DNA of 64,000 bases from an uncultured Prochlorococcus sp. (GTDB lineage Bacteria > Cyanobacteriota > Cyanobacteriia > PCC-6307 > Cyanobiaceae). Position numbers and translations under genes: made by a program. The DNA lies in NCBI RefSeq assembly GCF_902536725.1, contig NZ_CACAYO010000002.1, forward strand, positions 81,685 to 145,684. The letters are read 5' to 3'. Below the pieces are notes generated by a model, which saw nothing but the letters and a program-made list of their open reading frames with translations, searched no databases and had not been told where the DNA came from. This document shows positions 53,192 through 61,905 of the stretch, piece by piece (position 1 is the first letter of the stretch; each line of letters opens with the position of its first letter).

Positions 53192-53534
53192 ATAAAATAA
53201 CTCAAATAAACATAAAGATATTTAAGGGTTAATTCAAGTTCAAAGTTTATATATCCACGACGAAAAAAGTATCCTAAAATATAAATAATTAATGATCAAA
53301 TTGTAATAAAAAAATAAATATTAAAACTAATAATCACAACCATTATATTTTAAAAATATTTATCAAAGTAAGAAATATAACACTTTTAGGTTTTTAAAAA
53401 CTTAAACTCGTTGATAATAAAGAAGTTTATATTTTATCTTTGATTTAACTAAATTTACTATGATTTGTATTATTTGATGTTGATTAAAATTAGATCTCTA
53501 AACTAATTTGTACTTAATTCAATGGTATTAGTAA
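53192..53534. other. 343-nt spacer
   Basis: AT-rich divergent promoter region between the His-tailed gene and the repeat-protein gene. No further structure seen. Confidence 0.45.
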
Positions 53535-53840
53535 ATGGAAGTATTGCTTTTTGCACTTTTTTTCATTAGCGCACTAATTTTCTTTATTGCTGGTAAAGAT
53601 GATTTTGGAAGGACTGAGAGTAAATTAGTAATAAAGGAAGAAGAAAATATCAAAGAAAAGAATAAGGTTGCAGAAGAAATAAAGAAAGAGGATAAGGTTG
53701 CAGAAGAAATAGAGAAAGAGGATAAGGTTGCAGAAGAAATAGAGAAAGAGGATAAGGTTGCAGAAGAAATAAAGAAAGAGGATAAAGTTGCAGGAGAGGG
53801 AAACATTGAACCCCAAAAGGAAATCAAAAAAGAATCATAA
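53535..53840 (+). CDS. 101-aa membrane-anchored protein with KVAEEIxKED repeats
   Basis: One N-terminal helix (VLLFALFFISALIFFIAG) followed by a charged rod. Four tandem 10-residue units, K-V-A-E-E-I-(K/E)-K-E-D, come from four 30-nt DNA repeats (53664-53783) plus a partial fifth. Copy number may vary between strains. The antisense frame 53528-53827 is only the mirror of the repeat. Confidence 0.7.
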   Translation: MEVLLFALFFISALIFFIAGKDDFGRTESKLVIKEEENIKEKNKVAEEIKKEDKVAEEIEKEDKVAEEIEKEDKVAEEIKKEDKVAGEGNIEPQKEIKKES

Positions 53841-53866
53841 TTAAAAGTAAATTATTTAGTGTTTTT

Positions 53867-54019
53867 ATGATTTATGGTTTTGCTTACTTAGGAATGGTTC
53901 TTGCAATAAGTGCGGGGTGGTTTTTACTTGCAGTCTTAAAAAAACCAGATTTTATTGAAAAGCCACTTAACGAAATGAAAAATAAAATTAGGCCATTTTT
54001 AAATCCAAAAGATGATTAA
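53867..54019 (+). CDS. 50-aa membrane microprotein
   Basis: ATG start. Helix about 4-24 (GFAYLGMVLAISAGWFLLAVL) then KKPDFIEKPLNEMKNKIRPFLNPKDD. Its stop overlaps the next start by one base (TAATG). Confidence 0.62.
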   Translation: MIYGFAYLGMVLAISAGWFLLAVLKKPDFIEKPLNEMKNKIRPFLNPKDD

Positions 54020-54447
54020 TGAAATTTGTTCTTATTTCATTTTTTTTATTTGTTTTAATAATGACAATCAACATAACATATGCACTACCTGTATCCGGAG
54101 AAATATATAAAGAAAAAAAAATAGCTAATAATCAATTAGCTTTTAAATATTGTGATTCTCTAAAGAAAAATCTCTTTAAAGGACTCGATAAGGAAGCAAC
54201 CTTGAAATATGAATATTTTTTTTCATCTATTCCTGATAATTACATAAAAGATGAGAATAAATTTTTAGAAATTTTCATATCTGATGTTAAATCCACTTGT
54301 TCATATGATTTCTCGAAATCTAATGAAAAAGAATTTAAATCTTTTTTAAACAATTATCTTAAAACCAGAAGTAATACTCCAAAAACTAAAGTTGAAGCAA
54401 TAAATCCTACCCCAATTAATCCTGCAATAATTCCAGTATTAAGATAA
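54019..54447 (+). CDS. 142-aa exported hypothetical protein
   Basis: Signal peptide about 1-23 (FVLISFFLFVLIMTINITYA). Mature part Lys-rich with two Cys (FKYCDSL, KSTCSYDF). The last ~31 codons run antisense through the gene at 54354-54488 and have an odd composition (PTPINPAIIPV), so the true C-terminus may be an extension read through antisense sequence. Coupled to the 50-aa gene. Confidence 0.65.
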   Translation: MKFVLISFFLFVLIMTINITYALPVSGEIYKEKKIANNQLAFKYCDSLKKNLFKGLDKEATLKYEYFFSSIPDNYIKDENKFLEIFISDVKSTCSYDFSKSNEKEFKSFLNNYLKTRSNTPKTKVEAINPTPINPAIIPVLR

Positions 54448-54488
54448 ACCTTTACCGTAGCTAATTCTTTTCCTTCTTTTTTAGTCAT
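54354..54488 (-). CDS. 44-aa membrane microprotein overlapping antisense
   Basis: ATG start. TKKEGKELATVKVYLNTG, then a clear helix about 19-43 (IIAGLIGVGFIASTLVFGVLLLVL). Shares 94 nt with the opposite-strand 142-aa gene. The hydrophobic pattern is too regular to be chance, so this is taken as real. Confidence 0.62.
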   Translation of the reverse strand: MTKKEGKELATVKVYLNTGIIAGLIGVGFIASTLVFGVLLLVLR

Positions 54489-54494
54489 AATTTT

Positions 54495-54611
54495 TTACCT
54501 GAATAAGCACATCCAAGCTACCAATGAGAACATCAATAGACCAAGGCTAAGAATACTTTTACTATTAGCTTTACCTTGTTTTTCAGTTGATTTAAAAGGG
54601 ATTAGTGCCAT
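54495..54611 (-). CDS. 38-aa membrane microprotein
   Basis: ATG start. Basic N-terminus (IPFKSTEKQGKANSK), helix about 19-37 (SILSLGLLMFSLVAWMCLF). 6 nt before the 44-aa gene on the same strand, so one transcript. Confidence 0.6.
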   Translation of the reverse strand: MALIPFKSTEKQGKANSKSILSLGLLMFSLVAWMCLFR

Positions 54612-54835
54612 AGGACTCAATAAGTAAGAATTTTTTCACGTTTTTTTTATTTATCAAGAAATTTTTATACGTGAATATGTATTAGTAAAATGACAATGTT
54701 ATTCAAATCCGTTGAAGGGGAAATTAGTATTTTGAATAACTATTAACTCGCAGGCATTAAGCTTAATTTTTAGTATTAGAACAATTATTTGCTAATTGAT
54801 TATTTAATGGAAGAAGAAAAAAAAATTTAGAAAAG

Positions 54836-55057
54836 TTGTATCATAAACTCAATGAAGAAGATACTGTTATAAAGAAATGGAATCAGGCACTTATTCCAAA
54901 AGCAATATTATTATCGCCTCCAATAGCTTTTGCTTTAACTTTTCTAAAAATAAATACTGATAAATCAATATTAGATTTACTAGGATTTGTAGCTATGGGC
55001 GGTTTATTAGTTTTTGGAGGTATCTTTTTAAATTATCTTTTATCCAAAGGTAAGTAA
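54836..55057 (+). CDS. 73-aa membrane protein; N-terminus may lie across an A9 run
   Basis: TTG start gives two helices (about 22-40 and 48-67). Upstream, ATG at 54807 reads MEEEKK and would continue NLEKLYHKLNEED if one base were added in the nine-A run at 54817-54825; as written it hits TAG. The next gene overlaps by ATGA. Confidence 0.6.
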   Translation: MYHKLNEEDTVIKKWNQALIPKAILLSPPIAFALTFLKINTDKSILDLLGFVAMGGLLVFGGIFLNYLLSKGK

Positions 55058-55305
55058 TGAAGAAATTTACTCTTGTAAATAAAGAAAGAAGTAGGATAAA
55101 AGTCTTTGAACCATTTGAAGATATATCTAATCCTTGTCTAAGTATTAATGCAATTATTATCTCCTATGGATGTGTTTATAAGAGAAGTATTAAACCAGTT
55201 ATTAAAGGTAGCAGGGTTGAGACTATAGAAAATGCGAGAAAGGAATATAAGGAACTTTTAGAGCAGGGTTGGAAAAAGACCAGTATTTTTAGAAGTTTTT
55301 TTTAA
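55057..55305 (+). CDS. 82-aa soluble hypothetical protein
   Basis: ATG overlaps the upstream stop. Basic (KKFTLVNKERSRIKVF), with NPCLSINAIIISYGCVYKRS and ARKEYKELLEQGWKKTS. The final helix with xxxxGWK resembles small DUF1651-like cyanobacterial proteins, a weak suggestion. Ends 4 nt inside the convergent 28-aa gene. Confidence 0.6.
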   Translation: MKKFTLVNKERSRIKVFEPFEDISNPCLSINAIIISYGCVYKRSIKPVIKGSRVETIENARKEYKELLEQGWKKTSIFRSFF

Positions 55306-55388
55306 ACTTCACAATCTATGTCATAATCTTCATCAATATCTTTTTCCCAAACCCTAGCAAGTTCTCTTAGTAGAGTTTTTACCTCCAT
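55302..55388 (-). CDS. 28-aa acidic microprotein
   Basis: ATG start. EVKTLLRELARVWEKDIDEDYDIDCEV is helical then very acidic. Too short to be certain. Confidence 0.4.
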   Translation of the reverse strand: MEVKTLLRELARVWEKDIDEDYDIDCEV

Positions 55389-55432
55389 ATATGTAGCTTA
55401 CTCAAGCAATATTATTTTCTGATCTGGATTCG

Positions 55433-55531
55433 TCATAAATTTAGAAAGTAAAAATTTCTACCAACAAAAGTACTTCCCATAAGAAGCAAGACCATAAGAA
55501 GTGCAATTAATTTTGGTAAAATTCCAATCAT
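55433..55531 (-). CDS. 32-aa membrane microprotein
   Basis: ATG start. Nearly all one helix (IGILPKLIALLMVLLLMGSTFVG), ending RNFYFLNL. The frame is clean. Confidence 0.5.
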   Translation of the reverse strand: MIGILPKLIALLMVLLLMGSTFVGRNFYFLNL

Positions 55532-55850
55532 TTAAAACTTAATTACCATTTCAATTTTAGATAGAATGTCATTAATTCCAAAAATAAAAAGTCTGGATTA
55601 GGTAATTTATTTCTAAATTTTCCCCAAACTTTCTTCGAATAATATTGTTCGATAAACTAAACTAAACTCTTTGGATTTAGCTGATTTCCGAAAAAAGTTA
55701 ACAACATGCCATACCAGCAGCCCTATTTCCAGCAAATTAAAACTATGACTGAACCTAAATAATGGCTAATGAAAAATGAGCCCTTCTAGTTGTAACTTTG
55801 ATCTCAAAGAATTATTTTTCTATCCAAACTTTTAACGGAATTTAAATTAT
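55532..55850. other. 319-nt spacer at the island/Nit1-cluster boundary
   Basis: Only an 18-codon plus-strand frame at 55706-55762 (MPYQQPYFQQIKTM start) is present, not supported by a ribosome-binding site. No terminator for the flavin monooxygenase gene was recognised. Confidence 0.4.
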
Positions 55851-57152
55851 TTAAGAACCTAGAAGAGCTTTGCACTCCAACATTTCTTTTGTGGCAGCTG
55901 ATTTATTTGATTTCAATGAAATAATATCTGCTAAAAAGTTAGCATCATCTTTTACTCCACAAAAACGTCCCGAGCCCCATGTGTAAAGCCAAGGTAAACC
56001 AAGAAAATACAGCCCAGGTGATTGGGTCACACCTCTTTCATGAATAGGAAAGCCAGTTCCATCAAAAACTGAAATATCTACCCAACTAAAATCACTTTTA
56101 TAACCTGTACACCAAATTACTACTGCTAAGTTTTTGCATGAAATTTTAGTACCTTTGACATCTTCAGTTGGTTCCCAGCAAGGAGAATATTTCTCTTCTT
56201 TTGGAGCATCTATATTATTTTTTGAAATCCACTCATCAATACTATTTCTTATTCTGCAATAAACAGAATCTGCTCCATCAAGATTTTTAGAAAGATCATT
56301 TGAAAATTGAATATCGTTAATTGTTAACTCTTCCAGTCGTCCATGAAGATTCATCCCTTCTATCGCTCTCCTTCTAAGATCTATTTCTCTTCCCTTATCT
56401 CTTCCCGTTAAATAGTGATTAGTTTTATTTCTTACACTTTTAGGATCATCGTGTTCCCCAATAGGCATTGAATAATACCCCATTCTGTCGAGCCAATCTA
56501 CAACATCTCTTCCTCTATACCTTCTGGGAGATCTTGGAGCACTCCCAACGCTTAAATGAACTTCTCTTTTTTCAAAAAAAAGATCTTCAGCTATCTGACA
56601 ACCTGATTGACCACTGCCAACAACTAGGACAGGTCCATCTGGTAATGAATTTGCATTTTTATATTCTCTCGCATCAATTTGAAGGATATTGGTTGGTAAT
56701 CTCTCAGAATGAGGATGTCGATTAGGGACATGATAAGCTCCAGTTGCTATAACAACTTGATCAGCTTCAAAATTTCCACGGTTAGTGGAAATAAAAAACT
56801 TTTCATTTTTTTTAACTAAATGTTTTACTTCAATCCCTTCAAGAATATCTGCCTTAACAAATTCAGAATATTTTTTTAAATATTTAACTATATTTTCTTT
56901 ATCCATAAACCCATTAGGGTCTTTACCAGAATATTGATAATCAGGAAGTGTGCATTGCCAATTTGGCGTCACAAGGCAGAAAGAATCCCAACGTTGTTCT
57001 TCCCAAGAAAACCCAACATAATTTTTTTCTAAGATAAGAGGTTTTATCCCTTTTTTTTGTAGTGAATGAGCAATAGACAATCCTGCTTGTCCTGCACCAA
57101 TAATAATTACAGAACATTTAGCAGAGATTTGATTTAAAAATTCTTCAGCCAT
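55851..57152 (-). CDS. Flavin-dependent monooxygenase, MSMEG_0569-like
   Basis: 433 aa. FAD-binding GAGQAGLSIAHSLQKKG, NADPH-binding GSGQSGCQIAEDL, and ATGAYHVPNRH and WCTGYKSDFSWV between and after, as in FMO/Baeyer-Villiger-like enzymes. In Nit1 clusters of other bacteria an FMO of this kind (MSMEG_0569 family) is a standard member, which its position supports. Divergent from the six-gene cluster; a 172-nt gap holds both promoters. Confidence 0.88.
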   Translation of the reverse strand: MAEEFLNQISAKCSVIIIGAGQAGLSIAHSLQKKGIKPLILEKNYVGFSWEEQRWDSFCLVTPNWQCTLPDYQYSGKDPNGFMDKENIVKYLKKYSEFVKADILEGIEVKHLVKKNEKFFISTNRGNFEADQVVIATGAYHVPNRHPHSERLPTNILQIDAREYKNANSLPDGPVLVVGSGQSGCQIAEDLFFEKREVHLSVGSAPRSPRRYRGRDVVDWLDRMGYYSMPIGEHDDPKSVRNKTNHYLTGRDKGREIDLRRRAIEGMNLHGRLEELTINDIQFSNDLSKNLDGADSVYCRIRNSIDEWISKNNIDAPKEEKYSPCWEPTEDVKGTKISCKNLAVVIWCTGYKSDFSWVDISVFDGTGFPIHERGVTQSPGLYFLGLPWLYTWGSGRFCGVKDDANFLADIISLKSNKSAATKEMLECKALLGS

Positions 57153-57324
57153 CTTTTTCTTTAATAAACTAATCTTTTCATATTTATGAATTTTAATTTG
57201 TTATAAAACTCACTAAAAAAGTTTTTTAGATCAGAAATCTTAAGTTAATCAATTTAGTGATATCGGTTACATTCTTTTGGGAAAGCAAGTCGGAAAATAA
57301 CAAAAGTTTTTTTAAAAAAATTTC

Positions 57325-57807
57325 ATGCCATCTGTAACTCGTCCCGCTAATCAGTCTGGAGAATTCTTAGTTGATTATGAAGAAAAAGTATTCCCAGATG
57401 TTAAAGCCGAACCAGGTGAGAAAGCCTTACTAACTTTTCATACTGTTGCTTTTGAGGGGTCTATTGGTCTTGTTAATCTTTTACAAGCAAGTCGTCTTAT
57501 AAATAAAGGTTTTGAAACTTCAATATTGCTATATGGTCCAGGAGTAACTCTAGGACTACAAAGAGGCTTTCCAAAGCTAGGAGATGCAGCATTTGATGGT
57601 CATTTAAATTTTAATGCTCGCTTAGAAAAATTTATGGGTCAAGGCGGTAAAGTTTATGCTTGTCGATTTGCATTACAAGCTTTGTACGGGCATGGGGAAG
57701 GAGCTCTTACTCCAGGGATAAAACCAATAAGTCCTTTAGATGTTCTCGATATCGTGTTAATGCATCGCAAAGAAGGGGCATTTATTTTAGATACTTGGAC
57801 TCTGTAA
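57325..57807 (+). CDS. Sll0783/MSMEG_0572-like nitrogen-starvation protein
   Basis: 160 aa. Small alpha/beta protein with [43 protein letters not shown] and [13 protein letters not shown]; resembles the DsrE-like fold. The Synechocystis homologue Sll0783 is known to be induced by nitrogen starvation and needed for PHB accumulation. First gene of the cluster, 18 nt before the nitrilase. Confidence 0.86.
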   Translation: MPSVTRPANQSGEFLVDYEEKVFPDVKAEPGEKALLTFHTVAFEGSIGLVNLLQASRLINKGFETSILLYGPGVTLGLQRGFPKLGDAAFDGHLNFNARLEKFMGQGGKVYACRFALQALYGHGEGALTPGIKPISPLDVLDIVLMHRKEGAFILDTWTL

Positions 57808-57825
57808 GACATAAGCTCTAAGAAA

Positions 57826-58818
57826 ATGACTAAAACATTTAAAGTAGCTGCTGCTCAAGTTAAACCTGTACTTTTTGACTTAAATGGCTCATTGAATAAA
57901 GTCCTTTTAAAGATCCAAGAGGCAGCTACAAAAAATGTAAGATTGATAGTCTTCCCCGAAACTTTTCTTCCTTACTACCCTTATTTTTCATTTGTTGAGC
58001 CGCCAGTTCTCATGGGTAAATCTCATATGAAGCTATATGAGCAAGCAGTAGAAGTTCCGGGTCCAGTTACAGAAATAGTTGGGAAATCAGCTAAAAAATA
58101 TAACATTCAAGTTCTTCTAGGAGTTAATGAACTTGATGGTGGAAGTTTGTACAATACTCAAATTCTTTTCAACGAAAAAGGTGAAATTGTTTTAAAAAGA
58201 AGAAAAATAACTCCAACTTTTCACGAAAGAATGATTTGGGGTCAAGGTGATGGTTCTGGTTTAGAAGTTGTAGATACTCAACTTGGCAAGATAGGATCTT
58301 TGGCTTGTTGGGAGCACTATAACCCTTTAGCTAGATTTGCCCTTATGGCTAAAGGGGAACAAATACATTGTGCTCAATTTCCAGGTTCATTAGTTGGTCC
58401 AATATTTACCGAGCAAACTGCAGTCACAATGAGACATCATGCTTTAGAAGCAGGCTGTTTTGTAATTTGCTCAACAGGTTGGCTAGATCCAGAAGATTAT
58501 AAAAAAATAACTTCCGAAACCAATCTTCACAAAGCATTTCAGGGAGGATGTCATACAGCAATTATCAGTCCAGAAGGCAAGTATTTAGCAGGACCACTTG
58601 ATGAAGGAGAAGGATTAGCCATCGCAGAAATTAATTTATCACTTATTACAAAAAGGAAAAGAATGATGGATAGTGTTGGTCACTACAGTCGTCCAGATCT
58701 TCTTTCTCTAAAACTAAATACATCCCCTAACAAGGTATTTGAGATATCAAATGAAAAAAATTTCATACCAAAAGATCTAACTAAAAAAGACTATTTAGAG
58801 GAAATCAATCATGTCTGA
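57826..58818 (+). CDS. Nit1-type nitrilase
   Basis: 330 aa. Catalytic triad Glu45 (FPETFLPYYPYF), Lys127 (KRRKITPTFHERMIWGQGDG) and Cys161 (GSLACWEHYNPLARF), all of the nitrilase branch-1 type. Hydrolyses a nitrile to acid plus ammonia; in Nit1 clusters the physiological substrate is not firmly known, though the cluster has been linked to growth on cyanide. The stop lies 8 nt inside the radical SAM gene. Confidence 0.93.
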   Translation: MTKTFKVAAAQVKPVLFDLNGSLNKVLLKIQEAATKNVRLIVFPETFLPYYPYFSFVEPPVLMGKSHMKLYEQAVEVPGPVTEIVGKSAKKYNIQVLLGVNELDGGSLYNTQILFNEKGEIVLKRRKITPTFHERMIWGQGDGSGLEVVDTQLGKIGSLACWEHYNPLARFALMAKGEQIHCAQFPGSLVGPIFTEQTAVTMRHHALEAGCFVICSTGWLDPEDYKKITSETNLHKAFQGGCHTAIISPEGKYLAGPLDEGEGLAIAEINLSLITKRKRMMDSVGHYSRPDLLSLKLNTSPNKVFEISNEKNFIPKDLTKKDYLEEINHV

Positions 58819-59899
58819 ACTAGGTAAAATTATTACTGAATTACAAGTTAATGGGATAAGTTCCACGCCTAAAAAGGGCAACAGGGGTAGGAAAGGAGGA
58901 GCTGGTCCATCCGATCATAGAGCTTTAACAATTGAAGGGAAAACTGTAATGGTACCAGTTTATAATCACGTATCTAAAAAATCTAATTATCAACTTTCAG
59001 AGGAGCCTGACGGACAATTTATTCTCCAAAATAGTGAAGATTCAAATATCAAGGAATTATCTACCACAAAAGAACCAAGTTTTTATTCTTTAAAAACAAA
59101 AGATGGTATACCTTATAAATCGATTGCTCTTTTACATAGCAAGAATGTATTAGCTACAACTATTCTTCAAAAATGTATTCGTTTCAAACATAGAGAAGAA
59201 TCTTGCCAGTTTTGTGCAATAGAACAATCTTTGGAAAACGAACAAACCATCGTAAGAAAAACTCCAGATCAAATAGCTGAAGTTGCAGAAGCAGCTGTAA
59301 GACTTGATGGAATAAAGCAATTAGTAATGACAACAGGGACCCCAAACAGTAGTGATAGAGGAGCAAGAATAATGGCAGAAGCAGCAAAGGCTGTTAAGGC
59401 TAAAGTTGATATTCCAATCCAAGGTCAATGCGAACCGCCTGATAATCCAATTTGGTTTAGAAAAATGAAAGACTCAGGCGTTGATAGTTTAGGTATGCAT
59501 TTAGAGGTTGTGGAGGAGAAGATAAGAAAAAAAATTCTTCCCGGCAAATCTGAAATTTCTCTTGAAAGATACTATAAAGCCTTCGAAGAAAGCGTCTCAG
59601 TGTTCGGAAGAGGAGAAGTTTCTACATATTTATTAGCTGGATTAGGGGATAGCAAAGAATCCCTAATAAATTGCAGTAAAAAGTTGATATCCATAGGAGT
59701 TTATCCTTTCATAGTTCCATTTGTGCCAATAGCAGGAACTCCTCTGGAACATCACCCCTCCCCAAGCACTGATTTCATGATTGATATTTATCAATCAGTC
59801 TCGCAATTACTAAATGAAGGCAACATAAAATCTGATGAAATGTCCGCTGGTTGTGCCAAATGCGGTGCCTGCTCAGCTTTATCCCTATTTGAGAATTAA
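58811..59899 (+). CDS. Radical SAM protein, MSMEG_0568-like
   Basis: 362 aa. The SAM cluster is Cys122, Cys132 and Cys135 (KCIRFKHREESCQFC), a CX9CX2C pattern rather than the usual CX3CX2C. GTPNSSDRG and PIQGQCEPPDNP follow in a BioB-like barrel. A second group, CAKCGAC at 348-354, suggests an auxiliary Fe-S cluster. Exact reaction unknown. Overlaps the nitrilase gene; the acetyltransferase starts 5 nt later. Confidence 0.9.
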   Translation: MSELGKIITELQVNGISSTPKKGNRGRKGGAGPSDHRALTIEGKTVMVPVYNHVSKKSNYQLSEEPDGQFILQNSEDSNIKELSTTKEPSFYSLKTKDGIPYKSIALLHSKNVLATTILQKCIRFKHREESCQFCAIEQSLENEQTIVRKTPDQIAEVAEAAVRLDGIKQLVMTTGTPNSSDRGARIMAEAAKAVKAKVDIPIQGQCEPPDNPIWFRKMKDSGVDSLGMHLEVVEEKIRKKILPGKSEISLERYYKAFEESVSVFGRGEVSTYLLAGLGDSKESLINCSKKLISIGVYPFIVPFVPIAGTPLEHHPSPSTDFMIDIYQSVSQLLNEGNIKSDEMSAGCAKCGACSALSLFEN

Positions 59900-59904
59900 A
59901 AATT

Positions 59905-60543
59905 ATGTTTTTTATTGACCCCTCAAGTGAGGATATCGGCAGAAGCTTTAGCTCTGCGCCTTACTATTTCACACCCTCCGTAAGATCAGGTATTGGTATT
60001 GAAGAAGAAGATTTTATGATATCACCAAGTTCAAATTCAGAAAACTTTTCATTTCATTTGCTTGAAGATGATTCTCCCCTTATCAAAGATTACTGGGAAT
60101 TACGAAAGAGAATATTTTGCGAAGAACAAAATATTTTTGCTGAATCTGACATTGATGAAATTGATCAAGATGCATACCCAATAGTTTCTTTGAATTCTGG
60201 ATATGGCACTAAAGAGAAAGTCGTTGGCGTAGTGAGAATTTACGAAACAGAAAAAAGAAAATGGTATGGGGGGAGACTAGGTGTTGATCCTGTTTTCCGT
60301 AAATTCAACCAAATAGGAAAAGGATTGATCTGGAAAGCAGTAACTACTGCAAATGGATGGGGTTGCGATCAATTTTTAGCAACCGTTCAGATCCAAAATG
60401 TGAGTTTTTTTAGACGCCTCAAATGGAGATCAATTAAACAAATAGAAATCAAAGAAATAAAACATCACCTAATGGAAGCTGACTTAAATTATTACAAGCC
60501 TTCAAAATTAAGCAGACCAGGCTGGTATTTAGTGAAAAAGTGA
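59905..60543 (+). CDS. GNAT acetyltransferase, Sll0786/MSMEG_0567-like
   Basis: 212 aa. FCEEQNIFAESDIDEID, VVGVVRIYETEKRKWYGGRLGVDPVFRKFNQIGKGLIWKAV and FFRRLKW are the GNAT core with acetyl-CoA loop. In many bacteria this and the next protein are one fused polypeptide (MSMEG_0567 family); here and in Synechocystis they are separate. The ~45-residue N-terminus (SFSSAPYYFTPSVRSG) is special to this branch. Confidence 0.86.
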   Translation: MFFIDPSSEDIGRSFSSAPYYFTPSVRSGIGIEEEDFMISPSSNSENFSFHLLEDDSPLIKDYWELRKRIFCEEQNIFAESDIDEIDQDAYPIVSLNSGYGTKEKVVGVVRIYETEKRKWYGGRLGVDPVFRKFNQIGKGLIWKAVTTANGWGCDQFLATVQIQNVSFFRRLKWRSIKQIEIKEIKHHLMEADLNYYKPSKLSRPGWYLVKK

Positions 60544-60552
60544 CCACATAGA

Positions 60553-61530
60553 ATGTTAGATAAACTTATCAAAAAATTGCAAAGACATAGTGGTATTGAA
60601 TCTAAAAAAGATATTCAAAGTGCTGCAAAAACTTTCTCACATAGCCCGTTCAGCGAACTTGGTAAATCTGCAATGCTTGGAGATGATGCAGCAGTAATTC
60701 CACAACAATCGGGCTTGTTATTAATGGCTAGTGAAGGAATTAGTCCAAGCTTAGTAGAAGAAGAACCGTGGTTCGCCGGTTGGAGCAGCGTATTAGTTAA
60801 TATCAGTGACATCACTGCAATGGGTGGGAAGCCTATAGCTTTAGTAAATAGTATTTGGAGTGAAAATGATTTAGAAAAACACAATAAAATTCTTTCTGGT
60901 ATGAGTTTTGCTTGTGAAAAATTTAATGTCCCAATGGTGGGTGGCCACTCAAATCAAAAAAGTCCATATTCTGCTTTGTCCGTATCAATTTTGGGAATTA
61001 TAGAAGGTCCTGTTCTTTCTTCAAGGTTCGCAGATTCTGGAGATGAATTATGGATAATAGCGAATAAAGATGGATATTTTTTTAAAGATTATCCATTCTG
61101 GGATGCGGCTACGAGAGCCTCGGCAACTTTACTTAAAAAACATTTTTCATTGATACCGTTACTTGCTAAGAAAAATATTATTCATGCAGCCAAAGACATT
61201 AGTATGGGAGGTATCACAGGTACTGCAGTTATGTTTGCTGAATCTGCCGGAAAAAAAATTGTAATTGATATTGAAAAAATTGAGCGTCCTAAAGGAGTAC
61301 CAGAATTTGACTGGCTTACATGTTTCCCAAGCTATGGTTTTCTTTGTGCTATCAAGCCAGATAAAGCTAATTTTTTAAAGGGTGCTTTAAGACCATATGA
61401 TGAACTTATTTGTTGTCATATTGGTTACTTTTATAATGGTAATAGCAGTGTTTATATAAAAAATTCAAATGGAGCAGAATTACTTTGGGAAGAGGATACT
61501 CCTCTTACTGGATTTACTCATATAAATTAA
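60553..61530 (+). CDS. AIR-synthase-like protein, Sll0787-like
   Basis: 325 aa. PurM/ThiL-like ATP-binding fold: GDDAAVIPQQSGLLLMASEG, NISDITAMGGKPIALVN, MVGGHSNQKSPYSALSVSILG and AAKDISMGGITGTAVMFAESAGKK. It probably phosphorylates or activates an intermediate. Starts 9 nt after the acetyltransferase. Confidence 0.87.
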   Translation: MLDKLIKKLQRHSGIESKKDIQSAAKTFSHSPFSELGKSAMLGDDAAVIPQQSGLLLMASEGISPSLVEEEPWFAGWSSVLVNISDITAMGGKPIALVNSIWSENDLEKHNKILSGMSFACEKFNVPMVGGHSNQKSPYSALSVSILGIIEGPVLSSRFADSGDELWIIANKDGYFFKDYPFWDAATRASATLLKKHFSLIPLLAKKNIIHAAKDISMGGITGTAVMFAESAGKKIVIDIEKIERPKGVPEFDWLTCFPSYGFLCAIKPDKANFLKGALRPYDELICCHIGYFYNGNSSVYIKNSNGAELLWEEDTPLTGFTHIN

Positions 61531-61589
61531 ATTAATAATGATCCAATCAATTAAAATTTTTATAAAGAAAACAAAGGATACCAGAAAAA

Positions 61590-61865
61590 ATGCCTGAAAT
61601 TAGTTTTCAATTAAATTTACCAGATGGTAAAAAAAAATCTCTATATTCACCCTCTACGATAATTCTTGAATATTTAAAACCTGGAGATTCTTTAAAGATT
61701 TCAGATTTTAAGTCTCTTGCAATTCAAGCTTTGCATGAGGCTTCCGAAAAAGTAAGAGCAAAATATGGTTTTGCATGCACTAGAACTTTAGAAGAGGAAG
61801 AAAAAATACTAAGTTGGATTTCTAATTATGATCCTGAGCAACTTATTTCAATATCAAAGGAATAA
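61590..61865 (+). CDS. MSMEG_0570-like nitrogen-starvation protein
   Basis: 91 aa. MPEISFQLNLPDGKKKSLYSPST, EYLKPGDSLKISDF and KYGFACTRTLEEEEKI match the small protein that ends Nit1 clusters (TIGR04042-like). Gap of 59 nt from the AIR-synthase-like gene, so it might have its own expression level. Confidence 0.85.
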   Translation: MPEISFQLNLPDGKKKSLYSPSTIILEYLKPGDSLKISDFKSLAIQALHEASEKVRAKYGFACTRTLEEEEKILSWISNYDPEQLISISKE

Positions 61866-61905
61866 GCTATTAAGAATTAGACCTACTTAAAAAATAGAAG
61901 ACTAA

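Noticed and set aside
53664..53783. CRISPR array
   Set aside because: The repeats are contiguous 30-nt coding units without spacers.
53528..53827. 99-codon minus-strand frame with SSATLSSF repeats
   Set aside because: Pure mirror of the KVAEEI tandem repeat on the plus strand; no start context or plausible protein pattern.
54482..54494. Operon join between 54354-54488 and the plus-strand gene
   Set aside because: The genes are on opposite strands; only the two minus-strand microproteins are plausibly co-transcribed.
28425..55850. Prophage or transposon
   Set aside because: Island character is clear, but no integrase, transposase, phage structural gene or terminal repeats were found.
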